From: DASSFG01 sp035547915
GTDB taxonomy: Bacteria > Planctomycetota > Planctomycetia > Pirellulales > JAICIG01
Assembly: GCA_035547915.1 (NCBI GenBank)
Contig: DASZTS010000111.1
Coordinates: 22,639 to 86,638 of the forward strand
Direction of reading: 5' to 3'
DNA: 64,000 nucleotides
Each line of letters starts with the position of its first letter. Positions within the stretch are counted from its first letter, which is position 1. Both the position numbers and the translations under genes were made by a program. Positions 41,990 to 49,955 of the stretch are shown one piece after another. The notes under the pieces were generated by a model, which was not told where the DNA came from, ran no database searches, and worked only from the letters and a program-made list of their open reading frames with translations.

Positions 41990-43774
41990 TTATCCCTTCC
42001 GCTCGAGCGGCACCACCCCGGTCCAGCCCGGCGGTGGGGTTCGGTTGTATTGGGCGATGAAGACAGTCAGGAAATCCTTCACGCGGTCCTTGGCCGGCAC
42101 GTGGTGAAGCAACTCGACCGCCTGCGTCCAATCGCCCGCCACGAAGGCGTCGAGCCCCGCCTCGTAATCGCGGATGTTCTGGTCGCTCAGGTCGGGATAG
42201 ACGCTGGCCGGCGGCAACAATTCGCTGACTTCGACCGCCTCGTCGAAGCCATAGGGCCGAACCACCGCGATCCGCCGCGAGCGGGCCACCTCGGGCGGAA
42301 CTTGCTCGCGCACGGCCCGCGACGTCGGCTGGTCGAGCAAAATCGAGGTGTGCAGGAACTTGGTCATCCCCTCCAACCGACTGGCGAGGTTCACCACCGG
42401 TCCGAAGACCGTCACCTTCGATTGATCGGCCGTGCCGATACGGCCTGCCACGGCGCGACCCGTGGCCAGACCAATACCTACCTGAAAATCGGCCAACGGG
42501 TGGTTCGGGTCCTTGGCCGCCGTTTCGAACGCGAGGCGGATCGCCAGTGCCGCCGAGCAGACCTGCTCGATGGTGTTCTGCTGGGCGATCGGCCAGCCCC
42601 AAAAGCCCATCGCCGCATCGCCTTGAAAGTCGCCGAACACGCCCCCCTTGTCGAGAATGTGATGCGTCATCACGCCGAGCGCCTTGCTCACACGGTCGAG
42701 CAGGGAAAGCAGATTGCCCGCCTGCTGTTCGGCCCGCCGCGAAAAACCGCGCACGTCGCAGAAGAGCACCGACACCTCGGCCTCGCGCGGCGCCAGCACG
42801 ACGGTCGGATCCTCGTGCGTGAGCACCTCCATGATCTGCGGCGAGAAGAAGCTCCGCAGCGCGGCCTGTTTGCGTTGCAGCAGGTCGGTCTGTCTGAGCG
42901 AGTTGAGCGTCGCGGCGACCAACTCGGTGAACTTGATATCTTCGCGCAGATCCTCCGGGGCCGAAGGGCGATCGCTCAGCAAGGGGGCCGAGAACTGACC
43001 GCCGACGTACACTCCCCAGCCGCGGCAAGCGTCACCCCGTACCGGCGTGCAAAATGCCCAGTCGACATTCGCCGTCATCGTAAATTGTGCCGCCGCGCCT
43101 TCGCGGCTCGGTTCCCAGATGTGGAGCACCGACTCGCCGCGGCGTACCGCGTCGAGGATCAACCGCTGGCTGGGCTGGAACTCGTCACCTCCCAGCACGC
43201 GGCGATCCCAGTGCAGCACACGCACGGGCGGCCCCGCTTGCGGGTGTTCGTTGGTCGCCACCAGCGCCACGGCGCTCGCCCGCGGAATGCCGGCCAGCAA
43301 CATGCTCACCAGCCGCACAAAGAGTTCGCTTTCGTTGACGGCACCCGAAATGATGTCGGGCAGGCGACTCAGCACTTCGATCCGTTGATCGGCGTTGCGG
43401 AAGCGCACGCGCTCGAGTGCCTGTGCGCTATAGGTCTGCTCTTCGGCGGGGCGCTGCAAATCGGCCAGCCATCTGACGGTGTCGCCTGCGACGGTGAATG
43501 TCGTCTGGCCGATGACGAAATGCTCGCCGGCGCCGACCTGGAAAACGTCGTTCGGATGCCCACCGAAGAAGATCGGGTTGCGGGCCTCGGCGAGCTTTTC
43601 GACACGCAGACGCCCTTGCTGCCAACAGACCTCGGCGTGGTGTCGCGAGATCTGTTGGTCCCAGGGCGTCGAATAGATCCCCGCATCGCGCCCGATCACG
43701 AACTGCTGGTTCAGTCGCAGCGCTCGCCGCCAACGCTGCTGGGGCTCGCTGCCTTGGGCGATCAAGTCGGCCAC
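41990..43774 (-). CDS. FHA-GAF-class III adenylate/guanylate cyclase
   Basis: A 594-residue signalling enzyme starting at GTG with GGAG seven bases upstream. Residues ~20-100 form an FHA domain (FVIGRDAG, QQISRHHAEV), which binds phosphothreonine. Residues ~135-305 look like GAF. A short helix precedes the class III catalytic domain (~345-510): VSVLFCDVRGFSRRAEQ with the metal Asp, FGDFQGDAAMGFWG, and VGIGLATGRAVAGRIGT followed by VFGPVVNLASRLEG. The C-terminal ~70 residues resemble a TPR-like stretch. Product (cAMP or cGMP) not determinable. No membrane helix. First gene of a three-gene signalling run. Confidence 0.92.
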   Translation of the reverse strand: MADLIAQGSEPQQRWRRALRLNQQFVIGRDAGIYSTPWDQQISRHHAEVCWQQGRLRVEKLAEARNPIFFGGHPNDVFQVGAGEHFVIGQTTFTVAGDTVRWLADLQRPAEEQTYSAQALERVRFRNADQRIEVLSRLPDIISGAVNESELFVRLVSMLLAGIPRASAVALVATNEHPQAGPPVRVLHWDRRVLGGDEFQPSQRLILDAVRRGESVLHIWEPSREGAAAQFTMTANVDWAFCTPVRGDACRGWGVYVGGQFSAPLLSDRPSAPEDLREDIKFTELVAATLNSLRQTDLLQRKQAALRSFFSPQIMEVLTHEDPTVVLAPREAEVSVLFCDVRGFSRRAEQQAGNLLSLLDRVSKALGVMTHHILDKGGVFGDFQGDAAMGFWGWPIAQQNTIEQVCSAALAIRLAFETAAKDPNHPLADFQVGIGLATGRAVAGRIGTADQSKVTVFGPVVNLASRLEGMTKFLHTSILLDQPTSRAVREQVPPEVARSRRIAVVRPYGFDEAVEVSELLPPASVYPDLSDQNIRDYEAGLDAFVAGDWTQAVELLHHVPAKDRVKDFLTVFIAQYNRTPPPGWTGVVPLERKG

Positions 43775-43906
43775 GTTCGACTCCGCGCGTCGCTTGGTTC
43801 AGACGCCGCCAAGCAACCGTCTCGGCAAGCGGAATCTCATTTTAACAAAGTCGGCCGCTGCACGTGCGACGCCGAGCTGAAAGTCCGCGAAACCGATGAG
43901 CCGCGC

Positions 43907-44203
43907 TCAGCGTTGAATCGGCTGTTGAGCGGGTTGCGGCGGTGAAGGCTTGTGAGCCTGACGTTGCATCTTTTCGCCGGCATGTTCCAAGGCCTTGCCG
44001 GTCTTGTCCAACACGTCATCGCCCGCGTGTTCGGCCCGACCCGGATCGAACGTTACCTGGAACCGGTTGTTCGCGTCATGTCCGACCACCAGCGAGCCGC
44101 TGCCCCAGAGCACGCCCACCACGATCAGCAATACCACCACGATGGCTAAGAATATTCCGAGCCCGCTCGGCCCTCGCGCCACATAAACACGTTCGTCTAC
44201 CAT
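43907..44203 (-). CDS. Small membrane protein, hypothetical
   Basis: A 98-residue protein with one helix (about 15-35, LGIFLAIVVVLLIVVGVLWG) near the N-terminus and a polar C-terminal region rich in His, Gln and Pro (QRQAHKPSPPQPAQQP). GGGAG precedes the ATG. No family recognised; 132 bp upstream of the cyclase gene on the same strand. Confidence 0.65.
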   Translation of the reverse strand: MVDERVYVARGPSGLGIFLAIVVVLLIVVGVLWGSGSLVVGHDANNRFQVTFDPGRAEHAGDDVLDKTGKALEHAGEKMQRQAHKPSPPQPAQQPIQR

Positions 44204-44339
44204 GGGTCATTTTCTCCCTGCTAGGAATTCGCATGCGCCTTGCAGAGCAATTGGAGTGCCATGTTGCTCTGCGCGTGGCACATTTCGGGCTGACGCCTGG
44301 CGACGATCGCCAGAAAGTTGCTGACGGGCGGTCTAAAGG

Positions 44340-44636
44340 TCAGAGACCGGTCCGCAGGAGGGCGGCGACCGCGGTCACCGTCGACAGGATGGCGAGCATT
44401 CCGGCGCAACCGGCGCGGCGGCTGGCCGCCATTTCACGTGCGGCAGCCGGCGTCAACTCGCGAAAGTCCGATTCGTCGGCTGGGTCGCCGGGTGCGACGT
44501 CCGCCGCGGCATAGGCGTCGTGGATCGGATCTTCATGGACCGCCGTATCGAGCGCGGCGCCACATCGTTGGCAGAAGGCGAACCCGGGCACGTGTTGTTT
44601 ACCGCACGTCGAACATTTGACGGAGCGAGCCTTCAC
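44340..44636 (-). CDS. Zinc-ribbon membrane protein
   Basis: A 98-residue protein with an N-terminal zinc ribbon, CSTCGKQHVPGFAFCQRCG, an acidic linker and a C-terminal helix (GCAGMLAILSTVTAVAALL). I choose the GTG at 44636 (GGGAG eight bases upstream); an ATG at 44651 would add five residues. The zinc ribbon plus one tail helix is a common pattern in planctomycetes. Function unknown. Confidence 0.65.
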   Translation of the reverse strand: MKARSVKCSTCGKQHVPGFAFCQRCGAALDTAVHEDPIHDAYAAADVAPGDPADESDFRELTPAAAREMAASRRAGCAGMLAILSTVTAVAALLRTGL

Positions 44637-44864
44637 GACAGGTACTCCCATAGAGGCGTTTGCGGGGCACCCGGAATGGCAATTTAGGATGGTGCGTGTG
44701 CCAATGCAAGCAACGCGGGCGGCCATCGATTTGCCATCGTTCGGCCGCACGATTAGAAATTGTTGCGAGGACCGAAACTTTTCTGTTCTCGGATGGTTTC
44801 ATCACCGAGACACCGCCGTCGTTTCTTCGCCTCGCCAAATCACGCCATCGGAGCGATAAACCAC

Positions 44865-45869
44865 ATGTCGAACTCCCCTCTTTCATTCGCCACGGCCGGC
44901 CTGTGCGTAGCCGCGCTGGGCCTTCTGACCGCCGCGGAACCGTTGCCAGCCGCAGACGAACCGTCAGGGGCGGCGACCGAGTCGGTGCCGGCGAGCGGTA
45001 CCTCCCAAGGTAACGAGGGTGCGGAGCCCGATCGCTCGGAACTGTTCCGCCAGATCGATGCGAACAGCGACGGTCAGCTCACCGCGGAGGAGGTGCCCGA
45101 GGACAAACGAGGGCTGTTCGGCCGCCTGGTACGGCGAGGCGATGCCAACGGCGACGGTCAACTCTCGCTCGCGGAATTCACCAAGGCGATACAGGACGAG
45201 CGACCGGCGGCGGCGCCCGCGCAGGGAGGCGGCGAACAGTTCCGCCAGTTCTTGGAGTCGGATGCGGCGGACGTTTTTAAGCGGCTCGATGCGAATTCCG
45301 ACGGCAAGATCGAGACGAGCGAGCTACCGGACCAAGGCCGCGGACGTTTGCAGCAGTTTTTTGAAAACTACGACGCGGACCGCGACAAGGCACTTTCGCT
45401 CGATGAGTTCCGCAAGGGCCAGGAAACGCTGCGTGCCCAACTCGGCATCAATCCACCCGCGCGAGCGCCGATGCCCGGCGGATTGCTGCGCGTGCTCGAT
45501 ACCGACGGGGACGGCGAGCTTTCGAAAGATGAAATCGCCTCGGCGTCGGAGGCGCTTCGAAAGCTCGATCGCGACAACGACGGAGCCATCAGTGCGAGTG
45601 AGTTGGCGGTCGTGCTTGGTCAGCGGCCGGGGCAACCGGCCAACCCAGGGGCACGGAGGCCGCCCGGTGCGAATGGCCGCCCCGACGCCGCCGCTATTCC
45701 GGAACGCATCAGAGCGATGGATCGGGACGGTGACGGCAAGTGGAGCGAAGACGAACTGCCGCCGTTCTTGCGGCCACAGTTCGGCCGGATCGACGCCAAC
45801 GGCGACAAGGTCGTCGACGCCGACGAGTTGAGACAGGCTCTCGGCAGGATGCGCCGTCCGCAGGAATAG
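44865..45869 (+). CDS. Secreted protein with eight EF-hand motifs
   Basis: A 334-residue exported calcium-binding protein. The signal peptide covers about residues 1-30 (LSFATAGLCVAALGLLTAAE). Eight EF loops follow as four pairs: DANSDGQLTAEE, DANGDGQLSLAE, DANSDGKIETSE, DADRDKALSLDE, DTDGDGELSKDE, DRDNDGAISASE, DRDGDGKWSEDE and DANGDKVVDADE. All keep Asp at positions 1, 3, 5 (Lys at 5 in the eighth and Asp-Lys in the fourth weaken them). A Pro/Gly/Arg linker separates pairs three and four. Probably a periplasmic or surface calcium sensor or matrix protein. Convergent with trxA. Confidence 0.88.
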   Translation: MSNSPLSFATAGLCVAALGLLTAAEPLPAADEPSGAATESVPASGTSQGNEGAEPDRSELFRQIDANSDGQLTAEEVPEDKRGLFGRLVRRGDANGDGQLSLAEFTKAIQDERPAAAPAQGGGEQFRQFLESDAADVFKRLDANSDGKIETSELPDQGRGRLQQFFENYDADRDKALSLDEFRKGQETLRAQLGINPPARAPMPGGLLRVLDTDGDGELSKDEIASASEALRKLDRDNDGAISASELAVVLGQRPGQPANPGARRPPGANGRPDAAAIPERIRAMDRDGDGKWSEDELPPFLRPQFGRIDANGDKVVDADELRQALGRMRRPQE

Positions 45870-45916
45870 CGCGGCTTCAGACCGCAGGAGTAGCGAGCGC
45901 GACTGGTCGCAGCTCT

Positions 45917-45945
45917 GGCTTCCGGTCTCTGTCAGACCGCTCTTA
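45917..45945. repeat. Partial third copy of the dispersed palindromic repeat
   Basis: These 29 bases match one end of the repeat seen at 9547 and 63166: GGCTTCCGG, then TGTCAG, then CCGCTCTTAG, with two mismatches and one inserted base. The rest of the element is not recognisable. The stop codon of trxA lies inside the match. Confidence 0.45.
45923..45939. terminator. Hairpin between the EF-hand gene and trxA
   Basis: CGGTCT and AGACCG form a perfect 6-bp stem with a five-base loop in the 73-bp gap between convergent genes. It could serve as a terminator for both, without a clear T tract. Confidence 0.45.
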
Positions 45946-46272
45946 GGCCTTCACCGAGTCCAAGGCCCGCTGTAGACGGTTCTTGGGCTGTACGCCCACG
46001 AACGTCTCCACCGGCTGACCGCCCTTGAAGACCATCAGCGTCGGAATGCTGTTGACGCTGAATTTCTGCGCCATCTGCGGGCTGTCGTCAATGTTGATCT
46101 TGCCGACCTTGACCGAGCCGGCATATTCGCTCGCCAATTCTTCGACGAGCGGGGCGATCATTCGACAGGGGCCGCACCAAGGAGCCCAGAAATCGACCAA
46201 CACGGGCTGATTCGAATCGAGCACATCGGCTTGGAAATTGGAGTCGGTGAATTCGGCGACGTTGCCAGCCAT
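45943..46272 (-). CDS. trxA: Thioredoxin
   Basis: A 109-residue thioredoxin with the canonical active site WCGPC (Cys33, Cys36), the buried Asp27, and the cis-Pro in NSIPTLMVFKGG. It reduces disulfides in the cytosol. The frame is open to 46308, but the ATG at 46272 has AGGAG nine bases upstream and gives the normal length. It has a perfect consensus promoter at 46327-46354. Confidence 0.96.
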   Translation of the reverse strand: MAGNVAEFTDSNFQADVLDSNQPVLVDFWAPWCGPCRMIAPLVEELASEYAGSVKVGKINIDDSPQMAQKFSVNSIPTLMVFKGGQPVETFVGVQPKNRLQRALDSVKA

Positions 46273-46326
46273 TACAATATCTCCTGTTATTTCAGACGCC
46301 TTCGGCATTCGATTTTGAGTTACGGA

Positions 46327-46354
46327 ATTATAGGGGGGCTGGCAGGAGTGTCAA
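46327..46354 (-). promoter_or_regulatory. Perfect consensus sigma70 promoter of trxA
   Basis: On the minus strand, TTGACA (46349-46354) and TATAAT (46327-46332) are both exact, with a 16-base spacer. The start would be near 46320, leaving a leader of about 48 bases with AGGAG. On the other strand the same bases hold AGGAG (46344-46348) and end just before the ATC at 46355 where the divergent gene seems to begin. Confidence 0.8.
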
Positions 46355-47413
46355 ATCGTCGTCTACACGTGCGCACCCGACTGGGAGGGGCGGCTTTGCG
46401 AGGAGTTGGGGCGCGTTTGGCCGGCCTCGGCACCATCGATCGTCGGGCCGGGTTGGATCGAGTCGAATGACCTGCCGGCGTCCCCTGGCATCGCGCTCGC
46501 CGCCCAATGCTTGCCCACCGCCGAACGCGTCGAAGCCGAATCGATCTCGCGCTGGGCGAACACCGCCGGCGAGTGGCTGGTGAACGCGTTGCGCGGGCAT
46601 GCCGGCCCCTGGCGCTTGCACGTCTTCTGTGTTCCCACGGACGATGGCTCGGCGACGCACTCCCGTTGCCGGTATATCGAAGAAGCCGTTACCGAATTCT
46701 TGCGAAAGAAGCAACGGCGGCTATTGCGCACAGTCACCGTCGCGCACGAGCGGCCGATGCAAGCGGACGAATGGTTACTGCAAGTTGGGTTGAAGACCGC
46801 AACGACCGGTTACGTCTCGGTCGTCACACCCGACACCTGGCCCGCGTGGCGCCGAGCCGTCTCGCGGTTTCCGGGCGGAGTCCTCAACGTTGAGGCAGAC
46901 CGTCGTGCTCCCTCACGAGCCTTTTCGAAATTGGCCGAGGTCGAAGTGCGTTTGGCCCGCGCCATCGAAAAGGGCGAGACGTGCGTCGACCTGGGAAGCA
47001 GTCCGGGAAGTTGGGCCTATTGGGCCCTGGGGCGCGGCGCCGAGGTATGGGCGGTTGACCGCGCGCCTCTCCGGGCAGACGTGATGCATCACCGGGCGCT
47101 GACGTTCGTCCGGGGAGACGCGTTCCGCTACCGTCCGCCGCGCCCGGTCGATTGGCTGCTGTGCGACGTAGTCGCCTTCCCAGCGAAAACGATCTCCCTC
47201 GTCGAGGAGTGGCTGGCGGCGGGGTGGTGTCGCTTCTTTTGCGTGACGATCAAATTTCGCGGCCAGGATGAAGACGACAAGCTGGAGCCGCTCAAAGCCT
47301 GGCTCGCATCCGCCCGTCACGATTTTTATCTCCGCCGGCTGACGGCCAATAAGAACGAGGTCATGCTGTTCGGCCAAGCCGCAGCGAGCAACGAAGTTTT
47401 GGGCGGCCTCTAG
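46355..47413 (+). CDS. RlmM-like SAM-dependent RNA 2'-O-methyltransferase
   Basis: A protein of about 352 residues resembling RlmM/FtsJ methyltransferases. An N-terminal THUMP-like part (VVYTCAPDWEGRLCEELGR) is followed by a Rossmann domain with CVDLGSSPGSWAYWAL (~205) and the K-D-K-E set: Lys in SRAFSKLAEVE, Asp in LLCDVVAFP, Lys in CVTIKFRG and Glu in NKNEVML. The coding signal extends upstream of the first usual start codon (TTG 46406) to ATC at 46355, which has AGGAG six bases before it; no ATG, GTG or TTG lies between the upstream stop at 46331-46333 and there. The start is therefore uncertain. Confidence 0.78.
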   Translation: MVVYTCAPDWEGRLCEELGRVWPASAPSIVGPGWIESNDLPASPGIALAAQCLPTAERVEAESISRWANTAGEWLVNALRGHAGPWRLHVFCVPTDDGSATHSRCRYIEEAVTEFLRKKQRRLLRTVTVAHERPMQADEWLLQVGLKTATTGYVSVVTPDTWPAWRRAVSRFPGGVLNVEADRRAPSRAFSKLAEVEVRLARAIEKGETCVDLGSSPGSWAYWALGRGAEVWAVDRAPLRADVMHHRALTFVRGDAFRYRPPRPVDWLLCDVVAFPAKTISLVEEWLAAGWCRFFCVTIKFRGQDEDDKLEPLKAWLASARHDFYLRRLTANKNEVMLFGQAAASNEVLGGL

Positions 47414-47435
47414 CGGACCTGTCTACCACCGCGCC

Positions 47436-48593
47436 CTAGCGCGCGGCCGGTAATGTAACGACAAACGTCGTACCCTCGTTGCACGTCTCATCGACGAACG
47501 CGCGGCCGCCGTAGTGTTCGACGATCTTGCGCACGATGGCCAAACCCATGCCGCTGCCTGACTCGTGGGCGTTGGGCAGGCGGCGACCAGGCAAGAAGAT
47601 CTCTTCGCGTGCCGCCGCTGGAATTCCGTATCCGTTGTCGTGCACGGCGATCCATGCGAAGCGTTGGTCGCGATCGCCGGCCGCTCTCCCCGACACACGG
47701 ATTCTCGGCCGTTGTCTATCGCAACCATGGCGCACGGCGTTGCGCACCAGATTGGTGACGACTTGCTTCACGCGCCGCTCGTTGCACCACACCGCCGGCA
47801 AATCGTTGGCGACGTCGACTTCGACCCCTCGTTCGTCCAACAGTTCGCGCTGCTCGAACAGCACATCGGCGACCACTCGCCCCACGTCGACGCGCGTCGG
47901 CTCCATCGTGACACTGCCCGTGCGGGCCAGCGTCACCAGATCTTCCAAGAATCGGCGGGACTGTTGTAGGCAGGCTTCGACGTGCGAGAAGCCGTCGGTC
48001 AGGCCCGCCAGCGGAGCGGGACCGCACGAGCGGCGCAATTCGCGAAACGAATGGTCGAGCAACATGAAGTTGGCGTTCATGTCGTGCGACAGCGCGCGGA
48101 CGAAATGGTCGAGTTCGTTGTGCGCACGGTGCAATCGCTGGTGGCTGGCCTGCTCCTCGCGATGCAGCCGAGCGGTTTCCATCGCCTGCCCGATCGACTG
48201 CGTGAGTTGCTCGGCACTCAGGTTTTGCTTGACGAAATAGTCATGGGCGCCGCGCTTGATGGCCTGGGCCGCCACGCGTTCGTTCCCCTGACCCGACATG
48301 AAGACGATGGCCGCGCCCTGGGCTCGCGCCACAACGCGGTCGAGCAATTCCAGCCCATCCATCTCGGGCAGGAGGTAATCGATGAGCACCACGTCGACGG
48401 CTCGTCGTTCAATGATGGCGAGCGCCTCGCCGGGCGACTCGGCCTCGAGCACCTCCGGCGCTGGCGAAACCGATCGCCGCAATTGCCAGGCGAGGTAGTC
48501 GCGGTCGGGTTGATTGTCATCGGCGATCAAGACCACCAGCGGCGACGAGACCGCCTGTGGCTGACGCGCGACGTTGGACGAAGTTGTGACCAT
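47436..48593 (-). CDS. Receiver domain-histidine kinase hybrid
   Basis: A 385-residue cytosolic protein. Residues ~18-140 are a receiver domain with acidic pair Asp25/Asp26, phosphoacceptor Asp72 (LIDYLLPEMDG) and Lys122. A short helix leads to HisKA with His170 (ALSHDMN) and HATPase_c with NLVRNAVRHG (N box), HDNGYGIP (G1) and GSGMGLAIVRKI (G2). N-terminal receiver order suggests that an upstream kinase sets the activity of this one. The kinase gene at 48606-49652 lies 12 bp upstream on the same strand and is the natural candidate. Confidence 0.93.
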   Translation of the reverse strand: MVTTSSNVARQPQAVSSPLVVLIADDNQPDRDYLAWQLRRSVSPAPEVLEAESPGEALAIIERRAVDVVLIDYLLPEMDGLELLDRVVARAQGAAIVFMSGQGNERVAAQAIKRGAHDYFVKQNLSAEQLTQSIGQAMETARLHREEQASHQRLHRAHNELDHFVRALSHDMNANFMLLDHSFRELRRSCGPAPLAGLTDGFSHVEACLQQSRRFLEDLVTLARTGSVTMEPTRVDVGRVVADVLFEQRELLDERGVEVDVANDLPAVWCNERRVKQVVTNLVRNAVRHGCDRQRPRIRVSGRAAGDRDQRFAWIAVHDNGYGIPAAAREEIFLPGRRLPNAHESGSGMGLAIVRKIVEHYGGRAFVDETCNEGTTFVVTLPAAR

Positions 48594-48605
48594 GCCGCGC
48601 CCGCC

Positions 48606-49652
48606 TCAGTTGCTCACGCATTCCTGCCGACCACGGAACGATCTCACGGGGCGCCGCAGGCGAGGCCGGATGATCGTGGCGGCGGGCAGCGTGAAAAAGA
48701 AGGTCGAGCCCTCGCCGGGCTGCGACTCGACCCACATCCGCCCGCCGTGCTGCTCGACGATCTTTCGCGCGATCGACAGACCGGCACCGGTACCTTCGTA
48801 TTTGTTGCGCGCGTGCAGGCGGCGGAAGATGGCAAAGATCGCCTCGTGGTGCCGCTCTTCGATGCCGATGCCGTTGTCGCGGACGAAGATGGTCGGCGAC
48901 TCGCCGTCGGTAGGTCCCACTTCGACGGTCCCCACTTCGACCACCGGCGGCCGGCTGTCGTTGAATTTGAGCCCGTTGGCGACCAGGTTCTGCAAGACCG
49001 TGCCGAGCAAACATTCGTCGCCGCGCACGCGGGGCAGGTCACCCAGGCGGTGCACCACGCCCCCCCGAGCTTCGATCGCCGGCCCCAGCGTCACCAAAAC
49101 ACCGTCCAAGATGTCGTCCATGTCGAGGTCGACCGCCTCGGGCGTGCGGCCGGCGCGGCAGTAGGTGAGCAGGTCGTCGATCAGGTGGCTCAGCCGTTCG
49201 CACAGCGTTTGCAGCGTCTGCATCATCCGTCGTCCGTTGTCGTCGACCTTGTCTTGATAATCTTCCAGCAGGATGCCGCAGTAGGCGCTGATGCCCCGCA
49301 ATGGCTCCTTCAAGTCGTGCGACGCGACGTAGGTGAAGTCGTCGAGCTCTTGGTTGACGCGCGCCAGATCTCCGGCCCGGGTTTCGAGCGTGGCGACCAA
49401 CTCGCGCAGCTTCCGTTCGCTCGTTTCGAGCCGCCGCAAGAGCGGCTGGCTGATCCGCAGCAGCAGTGTGGCACCCGCGAAGATGAACACGGCCGTACTG
49501 CCCAGCGCCAACCCCAAGCTCTTTGCCACCGATCGGTCGCTGAGCGCGGCGAGCGAGGGAATCAGGTGCATGCTCGTTATGGCGACCGCTCCGAGCGATA
49601 CGACCGTCAAAACCGACACCGAGAGCATCATCAACCGCCGTCGATCGTTCAT
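48606..49652 (-). CDS. Membrane sensor histidine kinase
   Basis: A 348-residue kinase. Two N-terminal helices (about 8-32 and 45-66) frame a very short extracytoplasmic loop, so there is no real external sensor. A coiled linker (70-108) leads to HisKA with His112 (VASHDLKEPLRGI) and an HATPase with NLVANGLKFND, VRDNGIGIEE and GTGAGLSIARKI. The catalytic part resembles phytochrome-type kinases. It lies 12 bp before the receiver-kinase hybrid; both probably form a phosphorelay. The output regulator is not seen. Confidence 0.93.
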   Translation of the reverse strand: MNDRRRLMMLSVSVLTVVSLGAVAITSMHLIPSLAALSDRSVAKSLGLALGSTAVFIFAGATLLLRISQPLLRRLETSERKLRELVATLETRAGDLARVNQELDDFTYVASHDLKEPLRGISAYCGILLEDYQDKVDDNGRRMMQTLQTLCERLSHLIDDLLTYCRAGRTPEAVDLDMDDILDGVLVTLGPAIEARGGVVHRLGDLPRVRGDECLLGTVLQNLVANGLKFNDSRPPVVEVGTVEVGPTDGESPTIFVRDNGIGIEERHHEAIFAIFRRLHARNKYEGTGAGLSIARKIVEQHGGRMWVESQPGEGSTFFFTLPAATIIRPRLRRPVRSFRGRQECVSN

Positions 49653-49955
49653 CGTGGTCTCGCGGATGGAGCCGGACTCGCTCCGTTCGTCAGTCGGCGA
49701 ACGGAGATTCTGGTAAAACTGGAGGTCGCCAGGGATCCGATCAGGGGTCCGCTATCGGATTGCCCGCGAACGCTCCTGCATGGCCGTTAACACAGCCACC
49801 GCTTCGGGTGGCAAAGCCCCAGAATCGCTCATCGGCAGAAATGAGTCGTGCTATTTAGCCCGGTTTCGTCAAATTACCTAGTCAGTGGAAGACTCGTAAA
49901 TCGTGTGGTATGTTCCACCGTTGAGTCCCGCCTCCTTCTCCCACGGTTGATCCGC
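49653..49955. other. Intergenic stretch between divergent genes
   Basis: This 303-bp gap between the sensor kinase and the lipoprotein gene contains no convincing ORF. TATGTT near 49910 could be a -10 for the lipoprotein, but no -35 fits. Small inverted pairs occur (GGATCCGATC near 49734, CGGAT near 49755). It must hold both divergent promoters. Confidence 0.5.

Noticed and set aside
41916..43028. Upstream extension of the DUF3754 frame
   Set aside because: It overlaps the cyclase gene in another frame, is Arg/Gly-rich and lacks family similarity; the ATG at 41915 is the sensible start.
42050..43945. Plus-strand open frame of 631 codons opposite the cyclase gene
   Set aside because: Antisense shadow of the FHA-GAF-cyclase; no recognisable domain.
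47982..49790. Plus-strand open frame of 602 codons opposite the two histidine kinases
   Set aside because: Antisense shadow; both kinases have complete motifs on the minus strand.
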